Assembly: GCF_000970045.1 (NCBI RefSeq)
Contig: NZ_CP009505.1
Span: 930,001 to 994,000 of the forward strand
From: Methanosarcina sp. MTP4
Lineage (GTDB): Archaea > Halobacteriota > Methanosarcinia > Methanosarcinales > Methanosarcinaceae
Length of the DNA: 64,000 nucleotides
Direction: 5' to 3'
Shown here: one piece after another, positions 19,123 to 28,797 of the stretch
Position numbering within the stretch: the stretch's first letter is position 1
Layout: every line of letters starts with the position of its first letter
Notes under the pieces: model-generated
Databases searched by the model: none
What the model was told of the DNA's origin: nothing
The model's input: only the letters and a program-made list of their open reading frames with translations
Made by a program: the position numbers and the translations under genes

Positions 19123-20121
19123 TCACTGCTCCCTGTAAATCGAGACAAGGTCACTGAGAATTGCACTTGCGGTCTCCACAGAGCCGGCACCTCTGCCCGT
19201 AACAGTGATTTCTCCTGCAAGTTCGGTATCTAGGGAAGCCACGTTGAGGGTCCCTCCTACAGCCAGGGGGTGGTTAATGGGAACAAGCCTGGGAGCCACA
19301 TGGATCCGGTCCCTGCTGACCTCTCCTATGAGTTTGATCACGTGTCCGTTCTCGTAAGCCATTTCCAGGGCTTCGGGAGTGATTTTTGTAATTCCTGTAA
19401 CGTCGACATCCCCATAGGTGGTGTCAAGCCCGAAAATGGCGTTTGCAAGGATTACGAGTTTGCAGGCGGTATCGATTCCTTCAACATCGTAAGTTGGATC
19501 TGTCTCCGCAATCCCGAGTTCCATGGACTCGGCAAGGATGTCGGTGTAACTTGCCCTTTCTTCCAGCATCCTTGTCAGGATATAGTTACAGGTCCCGTTC
19601 AGGATGCCTTTGACGCTTCTGATATTGTTTCCGGCCAGGACTTCTTTTGCAAAGTTGATGACTGGCATCGAACCGCCAACAGTTGCCTCAAACCTGAACT
19701 TCGAACCTGCTGCCTTTGCGGTTTTCACGAGGTCCCGGTAGTTTAGGGTAAGAGGGCCCTTGTTAGAAGTAACAACGTCCAGTCCTTTTTCGAAAGCTGC
19801 AAGCATGTTCTGGAGCCCGGCTCCCCCGGTTTCGATATTAGTAGGAGTTGTTTCGATTACCAGTTCATGGTCTATGGATTTGATGACTTCAAGGCCCGTG
19901 ATTTTTTCCAGGGCAACTGTTCCCTTTTCCCTTTTGCGGGCAAGGCAGTCAGCAAGGTTCACCCCCTCGGGAGAGAGGGTTGCACCTTTCGAGTCCACTA
20001 CTGCAATCACGCGGACGTCAAGGCCCATATTTTCCAGGTACTCTTTCTTCATCAGGAGCACTTCGGCTACACCCTGTCCGATCGCACCGAATCCGATAAT
20101 GGAACAGCGTACTGTTTTCAT
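19123..20121 (-). CDS. hom: Homoserine dehydrogenase
   Basis: The 332 residues carry the NAD(P)-binding start IIGFGAIGQGVAEVL and the family signature around GILNGTCNYILTRM, with substrate residues in AETDPTYDVEGIDTACKL. It reduces aspartate semialdehyde to homoserine for threonine and methionine. It is shorter than bacterial enzymes of about 430 residues because it lacks the C-terminal ACT domain. A separate ACT protein is encoded 26 bp upstream on the same strand. AGGAGA precedes ATG 20121. Confidence 0.95.
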   Translation of the reverse strand: MKTVRCSIIGFGAIGQGVAEVLLMKKEYLENMGLDVRVIAVVDSKGATLSPEGVNLADCLARKREKGTVALEKITGLEVIKSIDHELVIETTPTNIETGGAGLQNMLAAFEKGLDVVTSNKGPLTLNYRDLVKTAKAAGSKFRFEATVGGSMPVINFAKEVLAGNNIRSVKGILNGTCNYILTRMLEERASYTDILAESMELGIAETDPTYDVEGIDTACKLVILANAIFGLDTTYGDVDVTGITKITPEALEMAYENGHVIKLIGEVSRDRIHVAPRLVPINHPLAVGGTLNVASLDTELAGEITVTGRGAGSVETASAILSDLVSIYREQ

Positions 20122-20147
20122 CTTAAAATTCTCCTAAAATCTTTTTT

Positions 20148-20651
20148 TCAAGCCTGGACGTCTATTGGCAGGACCATCAGCAGGTCTTTCTTTGCTGATA
20201 CTTCTTTCAGGATGTTAAGTGACTTCTGGATTTCTTCTTTCCCCAGGGCATTGATTTTTATGAGAGCTGAAGAAAGCATATCAATACCTGGCATGGAAAG
20301 GGTAAGGTCCGCAACCTCGGCAAATCCGGTCTTGTCTATTTCATCAATGGTATCCTGAATCCCGGTATGGACTACGTGCCCTATCAGGACCACGTTAATA
20401 CTTTCCCTGAAACGGTGCTCACCGACCCTTACGACTTTGATTCCGTTCTCTTCGAGCCTTGCCTTGATGGCTGCGATATTTTCGGGTCTGGTCTCGAGTA
20501 CGAGCTGCACAGGAACCGTTTTTCGGGGGGTAAGCTTCTGGTGGTGGTGCAGAACAGTTATCAGGTTAGCCCTGCATTCTGACAGAGGCTGAAGGGCTAA
20601 AAGCATCTGCCCGGGCACATCCTTTAATTCAATGTCCATGGAAACTCGCAT
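20148..20651 (-). CDS. ACT-domain regulatory protein linked to homoserine dehydrogenase
   Basis: This 167-residue protein has an ACT-type fold at the N-terminus (VSMDIELKDVPGQMLLALQPL, then LITVLHHH). The second half has similar alternation and ends in KKDLLMVLPIDVQA. GAGGGAC precedes ATG 20651. The hom gene starts 26 bp after its stop. This strongly suggests it supplies in trans the amino-acid-sensing ACT domain missing from the short Hom. The effector (threonine, methionine or other) is not visible. Confidence 0.85.
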   Translation of the reverse strand: MRVSMDIELKDVPGQMLLALQPLSECRANLITVLHHHQKLTPRKTVPVQLVLETRPENIAAIKARLEENGIKVVRVGEHRFRESINVVLIGHVVHTGIQDTIDEIDKTGFAEVADLTLSMPGIDMLSSALIKINALGKEEIQKSLNILKEVSAKKDLLMVLPIDVQA

Positions 20652-20870
20652 ATTGTCCCTCGGTGTAATTTCAGTTATGAAGTATCTTCAAGATATGAGA
20701 AGCAAAAAGGGTATTAACTAAAATCATCATAGTTTAAAATATTTCAAATGTATTCCCATACTTCCTGCTGTTAGTAGGTGAATTCAGTTATATAATTTGC
20801 TATTTTCGGTTTTTCAGAAGAAGTCTCATTCCTGGAGAGGAAGTATTCAATCCAGGGATCTTCAACGATT

Positions 20871-22016
20871 TCAGGAACTTTCCCCTTTCTTATCCTTTTT
20901 ATTTTCATTATCCCTTTTTAAGACATGCTCATCCTGGATCCTTATAATATTTCCCCTTCCTTTCTTGAACTTTTCAATCATCCCTCGCTCTTCCAGGTCC
21001 GAGAGCATCAGGCTTACCTTGGACTCGGAATAACGGGATTTCTTTCTGAGCTCCAGCTGGGTAATCCGGTTCCCGCTCGCACGGATGAGTTCCAGAACCT
21101 CCTTAAGGTCTTCCGGAAGGTAAGCTTCAGGATCATGCTGGATATCTATATCCGGGACTTCTGCGATCGGTTCTTCCGGCGTCTGTGAAAGTGGAGGGGA
21201 TACAGCAAGTTTTGATTCACCCCGTCCTTCTTTTGATTCGACTTCTGAAGTGACTTCGGTTACTGAGGTTTTATCTTCAGATTTTTCTTTTTTCGAAGAG
21301 TAGGCTTCGGGTTCCAGAACCTCTGCCGCAGGTTTCCGGGTATCTTCTTCAGCAGCCTGTAAGGCAGAAGATTCAGGGCTTGTTTCTGAGGAACTTTCAA
21401 AATTTCCGGTATTTTCTTTGAATTCCTCAAAGTTTTCCAGAGCATTCCCTACACTTCCGGGGCTCTCTTCACTCAACTGTTTGTTTTCCTTCAAAGGATC
21501 ATCCGAAATTTCCGGGGGTTTCCCGTGTATTTTTTTCCAGAAATATCCGGTAAAAAGCAGAATACAGAGGACCAGTAACAGGGCTGCGTACATGGTGTTC
21601 TCGGAACTGTCCTCGCTCACAAGTTCCGCTTCTTCAAAATCCTTATCAAATTCTTCAAATTCGCTCTGGTTCAGGAGCTCTTCCTCGTATGCAGGAAAGA
21701 GGAGAAGGTCAACTACGTAATCCCCGTTTTCAGTTATCTTAACCGTCTCTTCAGCCGCATACACTATGGTATTTCTTTCAAAATAGCTGGCTTTTACAAG
21801 ATAATTTCCAGGCGGCAGGTTGAAGGAATATACAGCGTCCACTGCAACAAAGTACTGCTCGGGGGTCGAATTTACTTCAATCACGGCGTTATTAAGCGGC
21901 TCGAAACTGTACCACTCATAAACGTTCCCGTGCACGGTTGCAGCAAGGGCTGTTCCCTGGACAAAAAGGAGGGAACATAATATGCAGGTGAACGTGAAGA
22001 GCTTTTTAAAATTCAC
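20871..22016 (-). CDS. Membrane-anchored winged-helix protein with extracellular domain
   Basis: The 381 residues start at GTG 22016. A signal peptide (FTCILCSLLFVQGTALA) is followed by an extracytoplasmic carboxypeptidase-regulatory-like beta domain (VHGNVYEWYSFEPLNNAVI to VVDLLLFP). A membrane helix lies near residue 145-162 (MYAALLLVLCILLFTGYFW). A long acidic, Ser/Glu-rich cytoplasmic linker leads to a C-terminal winged helix (about residues 300-370, including ITQLELRKKSRYSESKVSLM). The layout is that of a one-protein sensor that could regulate genes from the membrane. The linker is low complexity. The target is unknown. The neighbours at 22239 and 23390 are divergent secreted proteins. 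Confidence 0.8.
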   Translation of the reverse strand: MNFKKLFTFTCILCSLLFVQGTALAATVHGNVYEWYSFEPLNNAVIEVNSTPEQYFVAVDAVYSFNLPPGNYLVKASYFERNTIVYAAEETVKITENGDYVVDLLLFPAYEEELLNQSEFEEFDKDFEEAELVSEDSSENTMYAALLLVLCILLFTGYFWKKIHGKPPEISDDPLKENKQLSEESPGSVGNALENFEEFKENTGNFESSSETSPESSALQAAEEDTRKPAAEVLEPEAYSSKKEKSEDKTSVTEVTSEVESKEGRGESKLAVSPPLSQTPEEPIAEVPDIDIQHDPEAYLPEDLKEVLELIRASGNRITQLELRKKSRYSESKVSLMLSDLEERGMIEKFKKGRGNIIRIQDEHVLKRDNENKKDKKGESS

Positions 22017-22238
22017 GCAGTGATAAATGGGGTTTTAACATAAATCTTTTACTTTCCTCCAGAAGACCCTGATATTTTAAGACATAATAAAGTTTTAATA
22101 AGAAAAATAAGACTTTATCAAGCTTTAAAATTCACGTGCTTCAATCCATCAAGGATTTTCCGGAAAGAATGCTTATATTTTCTCCTTTCCAATAGAGCAG
22201 CAGTTACAAAATTATAACAGATTAATGGAGGCAATCAG

Positions 22239-23378
22239 ATGGAAAAATCAGGGAAAGTCATACGCTATTTATCCTGTTTTACTATCATACTTCTCCTCTT
22301 CAGCATCCTACCTGCAACCGCCCTTGCCGGAAACGGACAGGGTGTAGAAAATGGAGCTGAGAACGGGAAGTCATGGAAAGTAGCAGATTCCGAAGGTTCA
22401 AACACTGAAGAGGATGCAGATACTGAAGAGGGAGCAGACGAAGAAGATTCAGATTTCGAACCTCTCAAGAAAAAGGAACTGATACAGCAAAGGATCCAGG
22501 AAAAGAAACAGTTGAAAGAAGAAGTTCAGAACCGGAGAAGAGAATACCAGGGCGCGAAAGGGGCTTTTCTCAGGATCAGGAGCCAGATCCGGAATGGAGA
22601 ATTTGGGGATACGCAAAGGGAAGCTACCAGGGCATATCTTACCTCAAGCATCGACTACATGATAGCCCACCTCGAGAACATAATATACAACCTTGAGCAG
22701 TCAAACAGCAACAGTACAGAAGAGAGAATTGACGCTATCGAAGAAAAGATAGAACAGCTTGAAGAAGAAAAGAAAGCAATTGAAGATGCCCCTGAAGATG
22801 CCAAGATCGAAGACTTCGCAAATTCTGCCACATCCGTAAGGGGAGTCTGGAACAACGCCAAGAAAAACGCATCTATCGAAGCAGGCCAGACTGTCAGCGA
22901 GAAAATGGAGGAATCCCTGGACAAGTCCGAATCCCTCTCAGAGGTGCTCCGCGATAGAATCCAGACTATGAAAGGAAACACCGAGGATACCGAGGAACTC
23001 GATGAGCTGGAAGAGCTGGAAGACAAACTTGACAAGTACGACGATTTAATGGGAGATGCCCGGGAAAAGCAGGAAGAGGTTAAATTAACTTACCAGGATG
23101 AAAACTCAGGAACGGAAGAGATTGAGGAAGCAAACAACCAGTTGCGTGAAGCTCTTGGAATCATAAACGAAGCAAACGAGCTCTTGAAAGAAATCTTTAA
23201 TGAACTTAAAGAATATGAAACCGGAGATAACAATGAAGAAACTGGTTCTGAAGATCTCAATTCAAATGAAATAGACGACGATGCAGACGATGACGATGCA
23301 GACGACGAAGGCGAAGATGACACGGAGGATGAAGAAACTGGGAGTTCCTCTGAAGAAGACGGGGAAACCGGAATTTAA
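22239..23378 (+). CDS. Secreted acidic coiled-coil protein
   Basis: GGAGG (22227-22231) precedes ATG 22239. The 379 residues begin with a signal peptide (YLSCFTIILLLFSILPATALA). The mature protein is mainly charged alpha-helix with heptad-like patterns: KKELIQQRIQEKKQLKEEV, ERIDAIEEKIEQLEEEK and ELDELEELEDKLDKYDDL. It ends in a polyacidic tail (IDDDADDDDADDEGEDD). There is no anchor. Acidic tails of this kind may bind cations, but that is inference. It is followed after 11 bp by a small lipoprotein gene with its own GGAGG, so the two form an operon. Confidence 0.75.
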   Translation: MEKSGKVIRYLSCFTIILLLFSILPATALAGNGQGVENGAENGKSWKVADSEGSNTEEDADTEEGADEEDSDFEPLKKKELIQQRIQEKKQLKEEVQNRRREYQGAKGAFLRIRSQIRNGEFGDTQREATRAYLTSSIDYMIAHLENIIYNLEQSNSNSTEERIDAIEEKIEQLEEEKKAIEDAPEDAKIEDFANSATSVRGVWNNAKKNASIEAGQTVSEKMEESLDKSESLSEVLRDRIQTMKGNTEDTEELDELEELEDKLDKYDDLMGDAREKQEEVKLTYQDENSGTEEIEEANNQLREALGIINEANELLKEIFNELKEYETGDNNEETGSEDLNSNEIDDDADDDDADDEGEDDTEDEETGSSSEEDGETGI

Positions 23379-23389
23379 GGAGGAATTCA

Positions 23390-23653
23390 ATGGTCAAATT
23401 CGCTCACCTGCTGATTCTTTCTGCCCTAATAGTCTGGATTGTAGGTTCCGGATGCGTCGGGAACGATGCAGCTGAAGTCGAAGAATCGGAAATTAACTCC
23501 GATGTTGCTAAAGCAGGAGAAGAAGCCCAGGATTCAGGAGATCTGGAGATAAACGAAGCAGAAATCCTGGAACTTGAAGCAGATATGGCAGAACTTGAGG
23601 CACTGCTTGAAAATGTGAGCCTTGAGGAAGACATCGTGATTGAAGAACTGTAA
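23390..23653 (+). CDS. Small acidic lipoprotein
   Basis: The 87 residues begin with a lipoprotein signal: hydrophobic core LLILSALIVWIV, then lipobox GSGC with Cys near residue 22. The mature part is very acidic and probably helical (AEILELEADMAELEALLENV). GGAGG lies at 23380-23384, just after the stop of the coiled-coil gene. The product should be lipid-anchored outside the membrane and may work with its secreted neighbour. No family is recognised. Confidence 0.7.
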   Translation: MVKFAHLLILSALIVWIVGSGCVGNDAAEVEESEINSDVAKAGEEAQDSGDLEINEAEILELEADMAELEALLENVSLEEDIVIEEL

Positions 23654-23686
23654 AAAAATATATCCCACCTGCAAAAACAGAACCTG

Positions 23687-23728
23687 AAAAATAGGGTCTT
23701 AAAAATAGGGTCTTAAAAATAGGGTCTT
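23687..23728. repeat. 14-bp tandem repeat, three copies
   Basis: AAAAATAGGGTCTT is repeated exactly at 23687, 23701 and 23715, between the convergent ends of the lipoprotein gene and the phasin-like gene. Confidence 0.9.
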
Positions 23729-23794
23729 AAAAACAGAAACTAAAAAACAGATGCATATAGAACAGGACCTGAACTAAAAAAGAAAAGATCGTTT

Positions 23795-24121
23795 TCACTT
23801 GAAAAACATCTTTTCTTTATTTTTCATTTTCCTGACTTCTTCTTCCAGGGTCTCGATTCTGGCTTCAAGTTCCTGCATGTCTTTTCTGGAAATGAAATCG
23901 GTTTTTGAGATTGTTTCCTGGATTTTTTCTGAAATTTTCTTCTCAAGATCGGTTTTCTGTTTCTTGCTCTCCTCGAGCATATCCAGAACCAGTTTTTTGC
24001 CTTCTTCCTTATTTATGTCCCCTTTATCGACCAGATCCTTTACGAGTGCATCGATCTTTTCTTCGGTCATTGCACAGAGGCCGGCCCCTATGAGCCCCAG
24101 TTTTCTAATGGAGTTTTTCAT
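23795..24121 (-). CDS. Phasin-like helical protein
   Basis: This 108-residue, almost wholly helical and charged protein has the layout of the phasin / PHA granule-associated family. A conserved N-terminal region (KLGLIGAGLCAMTEEKIDA) leads to VDKGDINKEEGKKLVLDML and then a coiled coil (MQELEARIETLEEEVRKM). PHA granules are not expected in this kind of organism, so a granule role should not be assumed. It is the last gene of a minus-strand run starting with the copper genes, 69 bp after the two-helix membrane protein. Confidence 0.65.
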   Translation of the reverse strand: MKNSIRKLGLIGAGLCAMTEEKIDALVKDLVDKGDINKEEGKKLVLDMLEESKKQKTDLEKKISEKIQETISKTDFISRKDMQELEARIETLEEEVRKMKNKEKMFFK

Positions 24122-24190
24122 ATTAACACCTGGATTTGAATTATTAATCTTGATATAATTGCTTGCATGGTAATAGGTAATTCCCGGAGA

Positions 24191-24451
24191 TCAGGAGGCT
24201 TTTTTGCTTTCTTCCCTGCTCTCAAGCCGGTCAATGATTTTCGGCCAGAGGGACAGTGAAATTATCATGGTTATAACAAAGACGAAAACTGCACCTGCCA
24301 CCATATCCACGTGGGTGTAGGACATGTCCCCCCGAATCATGTTGGTCAGGATCGCTCCAAACAAAAACAGGTTCAAGATCACTATAGAGGTTGCAAAGCT
24401 TGCAAGGAGTACAAGCCTTGTCCTTTTGTCCTTAGGTCCAAATTTCACCAT
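24191..24451 (-). CDS. Two-helix membrane protein of unknown function
   Basis: The 86 residues start at ATG 24451; GGGTG lies 6 bp upstream, which favours it over the in-frame GTG 24460. Two hydrophobic helices (LLASFATSIVILNLFLFGA and MVAGAVFVFVITMIISLSLW) are separated by a short loop with MSYTHVD. A basic and acidic C-terminus follows. It lies downstream of copA on the same strand but 276 bp away, so cotranscription is uncertain. Confidence 0.65.
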   Translation of the reverse strand: MVKFGPKDKRTRLVLLASFATSIVILNLFLFGAILTNMIRGDMSYTHVDMVAGAVFVFVITMIISLSLWPKIIDRLESREESKKAS

Positions 24452-24727
24452 GGAGTTCACCCGTTTACTGTAGAGACTATATCTCTTAAAATTGTTCGAA
24501 GCTTACTGGTTGTTTTAAGTGTTGAAGTTATTTTAAATGTAGATGGTTACTTTTCGATCATAAAAGGTTTGGTCGGAACACAATTTGATTCGAAAGATTT
24601 TGCAGGCATCCGCCCTGAATATTTAGTCCTCTTCTCTCAGATATTTAGCCATCTTTTCTCAGATATATGGTTATTATGTCTTGATTCTTCCTTAAATTAT
24701 TGAACCACAGGAGTATCCACCCTGAAA

Positions 24728-27649
24728 TTATTTAATCTTACTTCTTTTCATGAGCAACGAATTGGTGGTCACTGAAACCGAACTAAGGGCCATGAACGCT
24801 GCTGCAAGTTCCGGGGAGATCAGGATGCGCTCTACAAAAGGATAGAGAATTCCTGCAGCTATGGGGATGCCAAGGGCATTGTATCCGAAAGCCCAGAGCA
24901 GGTTCTGCTTGATCTTGCGGATGGTCAGACGGCTCAGGCGAAGGGCGGCGACCACGTCCATGATGTCGTTCTTGATCAGCACGATTTCGGCGGATTCCAT
25001 GGCCACATCAGTTCCCGCGCCCATGGCGATCCCCACGTCGGCCTGGATCAGGGCAGGAGCGTCATTTATCCCGTCGCCCACCATTCCTACGAGTTTGCCT
25101 TCTTCCTGAAGTTCCTTGACTTCTCCCGCCTTGGCTTCGGGCAGCACTTCGGCAAGCACCCTCTCAATCCCGACCTGAGCTGCAATGGCATTTGCGGTTG
25201 AGGCATTGTCTCCGGTTATCATCACAACTTCGATTCCCATTTTCCGGAGAATCTGAACCGCGTCTTTCGAACTCTCTTTAAGGGTATCAGCTACGGCAAC
25301 CAGTCCCAGGGCTTCGGTTTCAAGGGCAATGAGCATTGCCGTCTTTCCGTTTTCCTCAAGCTTACTCATATCGGCTTCAAGTTCCCTGAAAGAAATCCCG
25401 TTTTCTTCCATCAGCTTCCGGGTGCCCAGGAGAACCCTTTTTCCTTCGAAGTAGGCTTCCACCCCTTTGCCGGGAATCGATTTGAAATCCGCTGCATTCC
25501 CGGGCTTTATATCCTGCTTCTCAGTCCCTTTGACCACCGCTTCTCCAAGAGGGTGTTCTGATCCTTTTTCAGCCGTTGCTGCAACGAAAAGCACCTCATT
25601 TTCCTCCCTGCCGGAGGCCGGCAGGACGTCCGTAAGTTTCGGGGTTCCTTCGGTAAGGGTCCCTGTCTTGTCAAAAACGATCGTATCAAGCTTGTGTGCC
25701 CTCTCAAGGGCTTCCCCTCCCTTGATCAGTATCCCGTTTTCCGCACCTTTGCCCGTGCCTACCATGATCGCTGCAGGGGTTGCCAGGCCCACGGCACAGG
25801 GGCAGGAAATTACAAGGACGGTGATTGCTATCAGCAGGGAAAAAAGGAAAGGGCTAATTCCCTGGAGGGAACCGGACTCGCCCACGCCGTAGCGCCAGTA
25901 TCCTATAAAGAACCAGAAGAAAAACGCAAGCAGGGCAATTATGTGTACAGCTACGATAAAATTTCCGGCAAAGACATCGGCAACCCGCTGGATGGGTGCT
26001 TTCATGGTCTGGGCGCTTTCCACGAGCTTGATGATCTGGGCAAGGGCAGTGTCTGCCCCGACTTTCGTGGCCCTGAACTTAAAAGTCCCGGTCTTGTTCA
26101 GGGTAGCCCCGATAACCATGTCGCCTGTTCCCTTCTCCACGGGAATGCTCTCCCCGGTCAGCATGGACTCGTCCACCGCCGAGTTTCCTTCCGTAACAAC
26201 CCCGTCCACAGGGATCTTTTCGCCGGGACGGACCACCACAATGTCCCCTACGACCACCTCTTCAACGGGGACCTCCTTTTCTTCTCCTTCAACCAGGATC
26301 CGGGAAGTCTTTGCCCTTAGCCCCATCAGTTTCCTGATGGCTTCCGAAGTCTTCCCCCTTGCCCTGGCTTCCAGGTAGCGGCCAAGGACAATGAAAATAA
26401 TCAGGAAAGAAACCGTGTCGTAGTAAGTACTGTCGTAGCCGGGTCCCAGGTCAAGGAAAGTCGAGGCCACGCTTATCAGGTAAGCTGATCCTGTACCTGC
26501 GGCGATCAGGAGGTTCATATCGGTTACGCCGTGCTTGAAACCCTTGAAAGTCCCTACGAAAAACTGCCTCCCCGGAAAGAGGAGGACCAGGGTTGCCAGC
26601 ACAAATAACACAATCGGGTCAGAAAGAAAGGCGGGAACGAAGGAAAAAAAAGGAAACATCATCCTCATGTTTCCAAAAAAGATGGGTATCCCCAGAGCCA
26701 GGGCAATGAGCAGGTTATTCTTTTGCTTACGGATCTCAGCTTCCCGAAACTCCCGTTCCCTATCCTCATATTCCGCGGTTTCGACCTTTACAGAAGCCCT
26801 GTAGCCAATGCTCTCGACAGCTGCAATCATTTCCCGGACCGAGACCTGGGAAGAATCGAATTCCACAACAGCTTTTTCCAGCGGGAAATTTGCCGAAGCC
26901 GAAATTACCCCTTCGGTTTTGTTCAGGACCTTTTCGATGTTTGCAGCGCAGGCCGAACAGGTCATGCCCTGCAGATCCAGAGTAGCGGTATCCTTTTCTA
27001 CCCCGTACCCGATTGACTCGATGGCTTCCTCTATTTCTTTCGGAGATATCCGGGACGGTTCAAAACTCACACTGGCTTTTTCGAGCGGAAGATTTACGGC
27101 TGCGGATTTCACGCCTTCCTTCTTTTTCAGAACCCTCTCGATATTTGCCGCACAGGCAGCGCAGGTCATGCCCGAAACCCGAAGGGTGATCTCTTTAGGG
27201 GGGGCTCCAGGAATGGTTTTAGGGGATGGTTCATTCTCTCCTTCCTCTCCAGTCCCTGCTCCCCTGGAAACCTCTCCTTCCTTTTCGGCCTCCGCTTCCC
27301 CGCCGGCCTTAACCTCTTCTTCGGGAGTGACTTTCTCCTCAGGAAGTTCAGGTACAGTTGCCGTAAGCTCTTCTTCCACTGTTTCAGGAACTTCTTCTTC
27401 AGTTGTTTCAGGGACCTCTTCGGTAGTAACCATTAAGGATTCTTTTTGTTCAGTTTCATATCCTGCTTTACGAACAGCTTCCTTTATATCATCCAGGCTC
27501 ACTTTTTCGGGATTAAAGCTGCCTTCGGCCTCTCCTGTTTTGAGATCTACCTCCGCGAATTCTACCCCCTCCAGCGAGGAGATGGCCTCAGCTACCCTTT
27601 TCTGGCAATGACCGCAGGTCATGCCGTAGACCTTTATCCTGAAATCCAT
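24728..27649 (-). CDS. copA: Copper-exporting P1B-type ATPase with three HMA domains
   Basis: I start at ATG 27649 ([15 protein letters not shown]), since the 16 residues upstream are not HMA-like and GGCGG sits before this ATG. The 973 residues have three heavy-metal-associated domains (GMTCGHC near 10, GMTCAAC near 160, GMTCSAC near 230). A Glu-rich linker of about 80 residues lies between the first and second. The core has the A-domain [11 protein letters not shown], the transport motif [11 protein letters not shown], the phosphorylation site [10 protein letters not shown], and [11 protein letters not shown]. Late helices show GYNALGIP and [14 protein letters not shown], the Tyr-Asn and MxxSS marks of Cu(I) exporters. 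It pumps Cu(I) out of the cytosol. Three small HMA proteins upstream are probable chaperones. Confidence 0.95.
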   Translation of the reverse strand: MDFRIKVYGMTCGHCQKRVAEAISSLEGVEFAEVDLKTGEAEGSFNPEKVSLDDIKEAVRKAGYETEQKESLMVTTEEVPETTEEEVPETVEEELTATVPELPEEKVTPEEEVKAGGEAEAEKEGEVSRGAGTGEEGENEPSPKTIPGAPPKEITLRVSGMTCAACAANIERVLKKKEGVKSAAVNLPLEKASVSFEPSRISPKEIEEAIESIGYGVEKDTATLDLQGMTCSACAANIEKVLNKTEGVISASANFPLEKAVVEFDSSQVSVREMIAAVESIGYRASVKVETAEYEDREREFREAEIRKQKNNLLIALALGIPIFFGNMRMMFPFFSFVPAFLSDPIVLFVLATLVLLFPGRQFFVGTFKGFKHGVTDMNLLIAAGTGSAYLISVASTFLDLGPGYDSTYYDTVSFLIIFIVLGRYLEARARGKTSEAIRKLMGLRAKTSRILVEGEEKEVPVEEVVVGDIVVVRPGEKIPVDGVVTEGNSAVDESMLTGESIPVEKGTGDMVIGATLNKTGTFKFRATKVGADTALAQIIKLVESAQTMKAPIQRVADVFAGNFIVAVHIIALLAFFFWFFIGYWRYGVGESGSLQGISPFLFSLLIAITVLVISCPCAVGLATPAAIMVGTGKGAENGILIKGGEALERAHKLDTIVFDKTGTLTEGTPKLTDVLPASGREENEVLFVAATAEKGSEHPLGEAVVKGTEKQDIKPGNAADFKSIPGKGVEAYFEGKRVLLGTRKLMEENGISFRELEADMSKLEENGKTAMLIALETEALGLVAVADTLKESSKDAVQILRKMGIEVVMITGDNASTANAIAAQVGIERVLAEVLPEAKAGEVKELQEEGKLVGMVGDGINDAPALIQADVGIAMGAGTDVAMESAEIVLIKNDIMDVVAALRLSRLTIRKIKQNLLWAFGYNALGIPIAAGILYPFVERILISPELAAAFMALSSVSVTTNSLLMKRSKIK

Positions 27650-27722
27650 TGAAATGCCGCCTGTTCCGGAACCCGGGCCCTCTGGAAGGGCAGCCACCCC
27701 CCGTGTCCGGTTCCTGAATAGC

Positions 27723-27905
27723 TTAAAGCCTGTACCCGGCTTCGAGCAGGGTCATTTTTATGACGTATTCATCGGTTTTCTTGCTGTCGTAGGTCACATT
27801 TACAGTCCTGTCCGGAACGTTTACGTTTACACGAGAAACTCCGTTGATAGAGCTAACAAGTCTGGAGACCATGTTCTTGCAGTACCTGCAGACCATGTCA
27901 TCCAC
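27723..27905 (-). CDS. Small HMA-type metal-binding protein (start uncertain)
   Basis: The HMA fold is recognisable: [10 protein letters not shown] supplies the CxxC metal site, followed by [18 protein letters not shown] and EAGYRL. The only canonical start that leaves the site intact is GTG 27905, but that removes the first beta strand. Reading on upstream gives RETSLIVDD in frame, matching the start of the other two small HMA genes. The GGGGGTG ribosome site then points to an ATC codon at 27926, which would make the protein 67 residues, the same as the copy at 28372. It lies 73 bp before copA. It is a likely Cu(I) chaperone. Confidence 0.7.
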   Translation of the reverse strand: MDDMVCRYCKNMVSRLVSSINGVSRVNVNVPDRTVNVTYDSKKTDEYVIKMTLLEAGYRL

Positions 27906-28069
27906 GATCAGTGATGTCTCCCTGATGTTTTCACCCCCAAAGCATCAGCAGTTAAACACACGCTTGTGTTTTCCTGTATATCAAAATCTGCACTTATTCG
28001 TATATAATGATTCTGTCCAGGTGCCCCTACTGTTGTAAAAAGCGGTCCGGGCTTCAAGAACAGGATAAA

Positions 28070-28282
28070 TCATACAGGTTCATACCCTGCTTCCTTTACC
28101 GCAGCCCTGATATCCTCAAGCTTGACCTTTTTTTCGTCGTATTCAACAACTGCCTTTTTATCTTCCAGACTCACATTTGCTTCCTTTACGCCTTCCAAGG
28201 ATTCAATTGCTTTTTTGACGGTCATGACGCAGTGTCCGCAGGACATGCCTTCAATTCTTATGGTTTCCTGAGTAATGTTCAA
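28070..28282 (-). CDS. Small HMA copper-chaperone-like protein (start uncertain)
   Basis: About 68-70 residues form one HMA domain: TQETIRIEGMSCGHCVMTV with the CxxC site, then SLEGVKEANVSLEDKKAVV and KEAGYEPV. There is no ATG in reach. TTG 28282 lies only 2 bp after a GGGGGG ribosome site. ATT 28276 has better spacing and matches the start of the homologue at 28372. It is second in a run of three small HMA genes leading to copA. It should carry Cu(I) to the ATPase HMA domains. Confidence 0.8.
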   Translation of the reverse strand: MNITQETIRIEGMSCGHCVMTVKKAIESLEGVKEANVSLEDKKAVVEYDEKKVKLEDIRAAVKEAGYEPV

Positions 28283-28371
28283 CCCCCCTTCTTTTATAAA
28301 GTTAACAATAAACAAAAAATAATCAGTAATAAACCATCAATGCCCTTATTTAATCCTGGAATGCCCCTGTT

Positions 28372-28575
28372 TCACCCGGGCTCATACCCGGCATCCCTGA
28401 TTGCAGCCTTGATCTCTCCCAGATTGGTTTCATTCTCTTCAAAATCTATAACCGCTTCTTTTTTCTCAAGGTTTACATCGACTTCCGTTACCCCTTTAAC
28501 GGCAGCGATAGCTCTTCCGACCCGCATGACGCAGTGATCGCACTCTATATTTTCTATTTTTATAGTTTCCTGCAC
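28372..28575 (-). CDS. Small HMA-domain protein with altered metal site
   Basis: A 67-residue single HMA domain starts at GTG 28575 (MQETIKIEN), with GGGGGTGA 8 bp upstream. The metal site is IECDHCVMRV, so the usual GMTC is replaced by NIEC while both Cys of CxxC remain. The rest (AAVKGVTEVDVNLEKKEAV, RDAGYEPG) is standard. It is first of the three small HMA genes upstream of copA; the missing Met may change affinity or partner choice. Confidence 0.8.
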   Translation of the reverse strand: MQETIKIENIECDHCVMRVGRAIAAVKGVTEVDVNLEKKEAVIDFEENETNLGEIKAAIRDAGYEPG

Positions 28576-28797
28576 CAGGGCAGTCACCCCCACATTAATG
28601 GATCTGAGTTTTTAAGTTTCCATTTATTTTACTCACTTATTTTACCCACTTTTTACTCACTTATCTCGCTTATTTAATCTCACTTATTTTACTCATTTAT
28701 TTTGTACTCTCTTTTATTAGAGCTTTTTTATCAAAACTCATAGATAGCCGTTGACAGCCACTCGCAGATAGCTATTCACAGCCACTCATCAACCACT

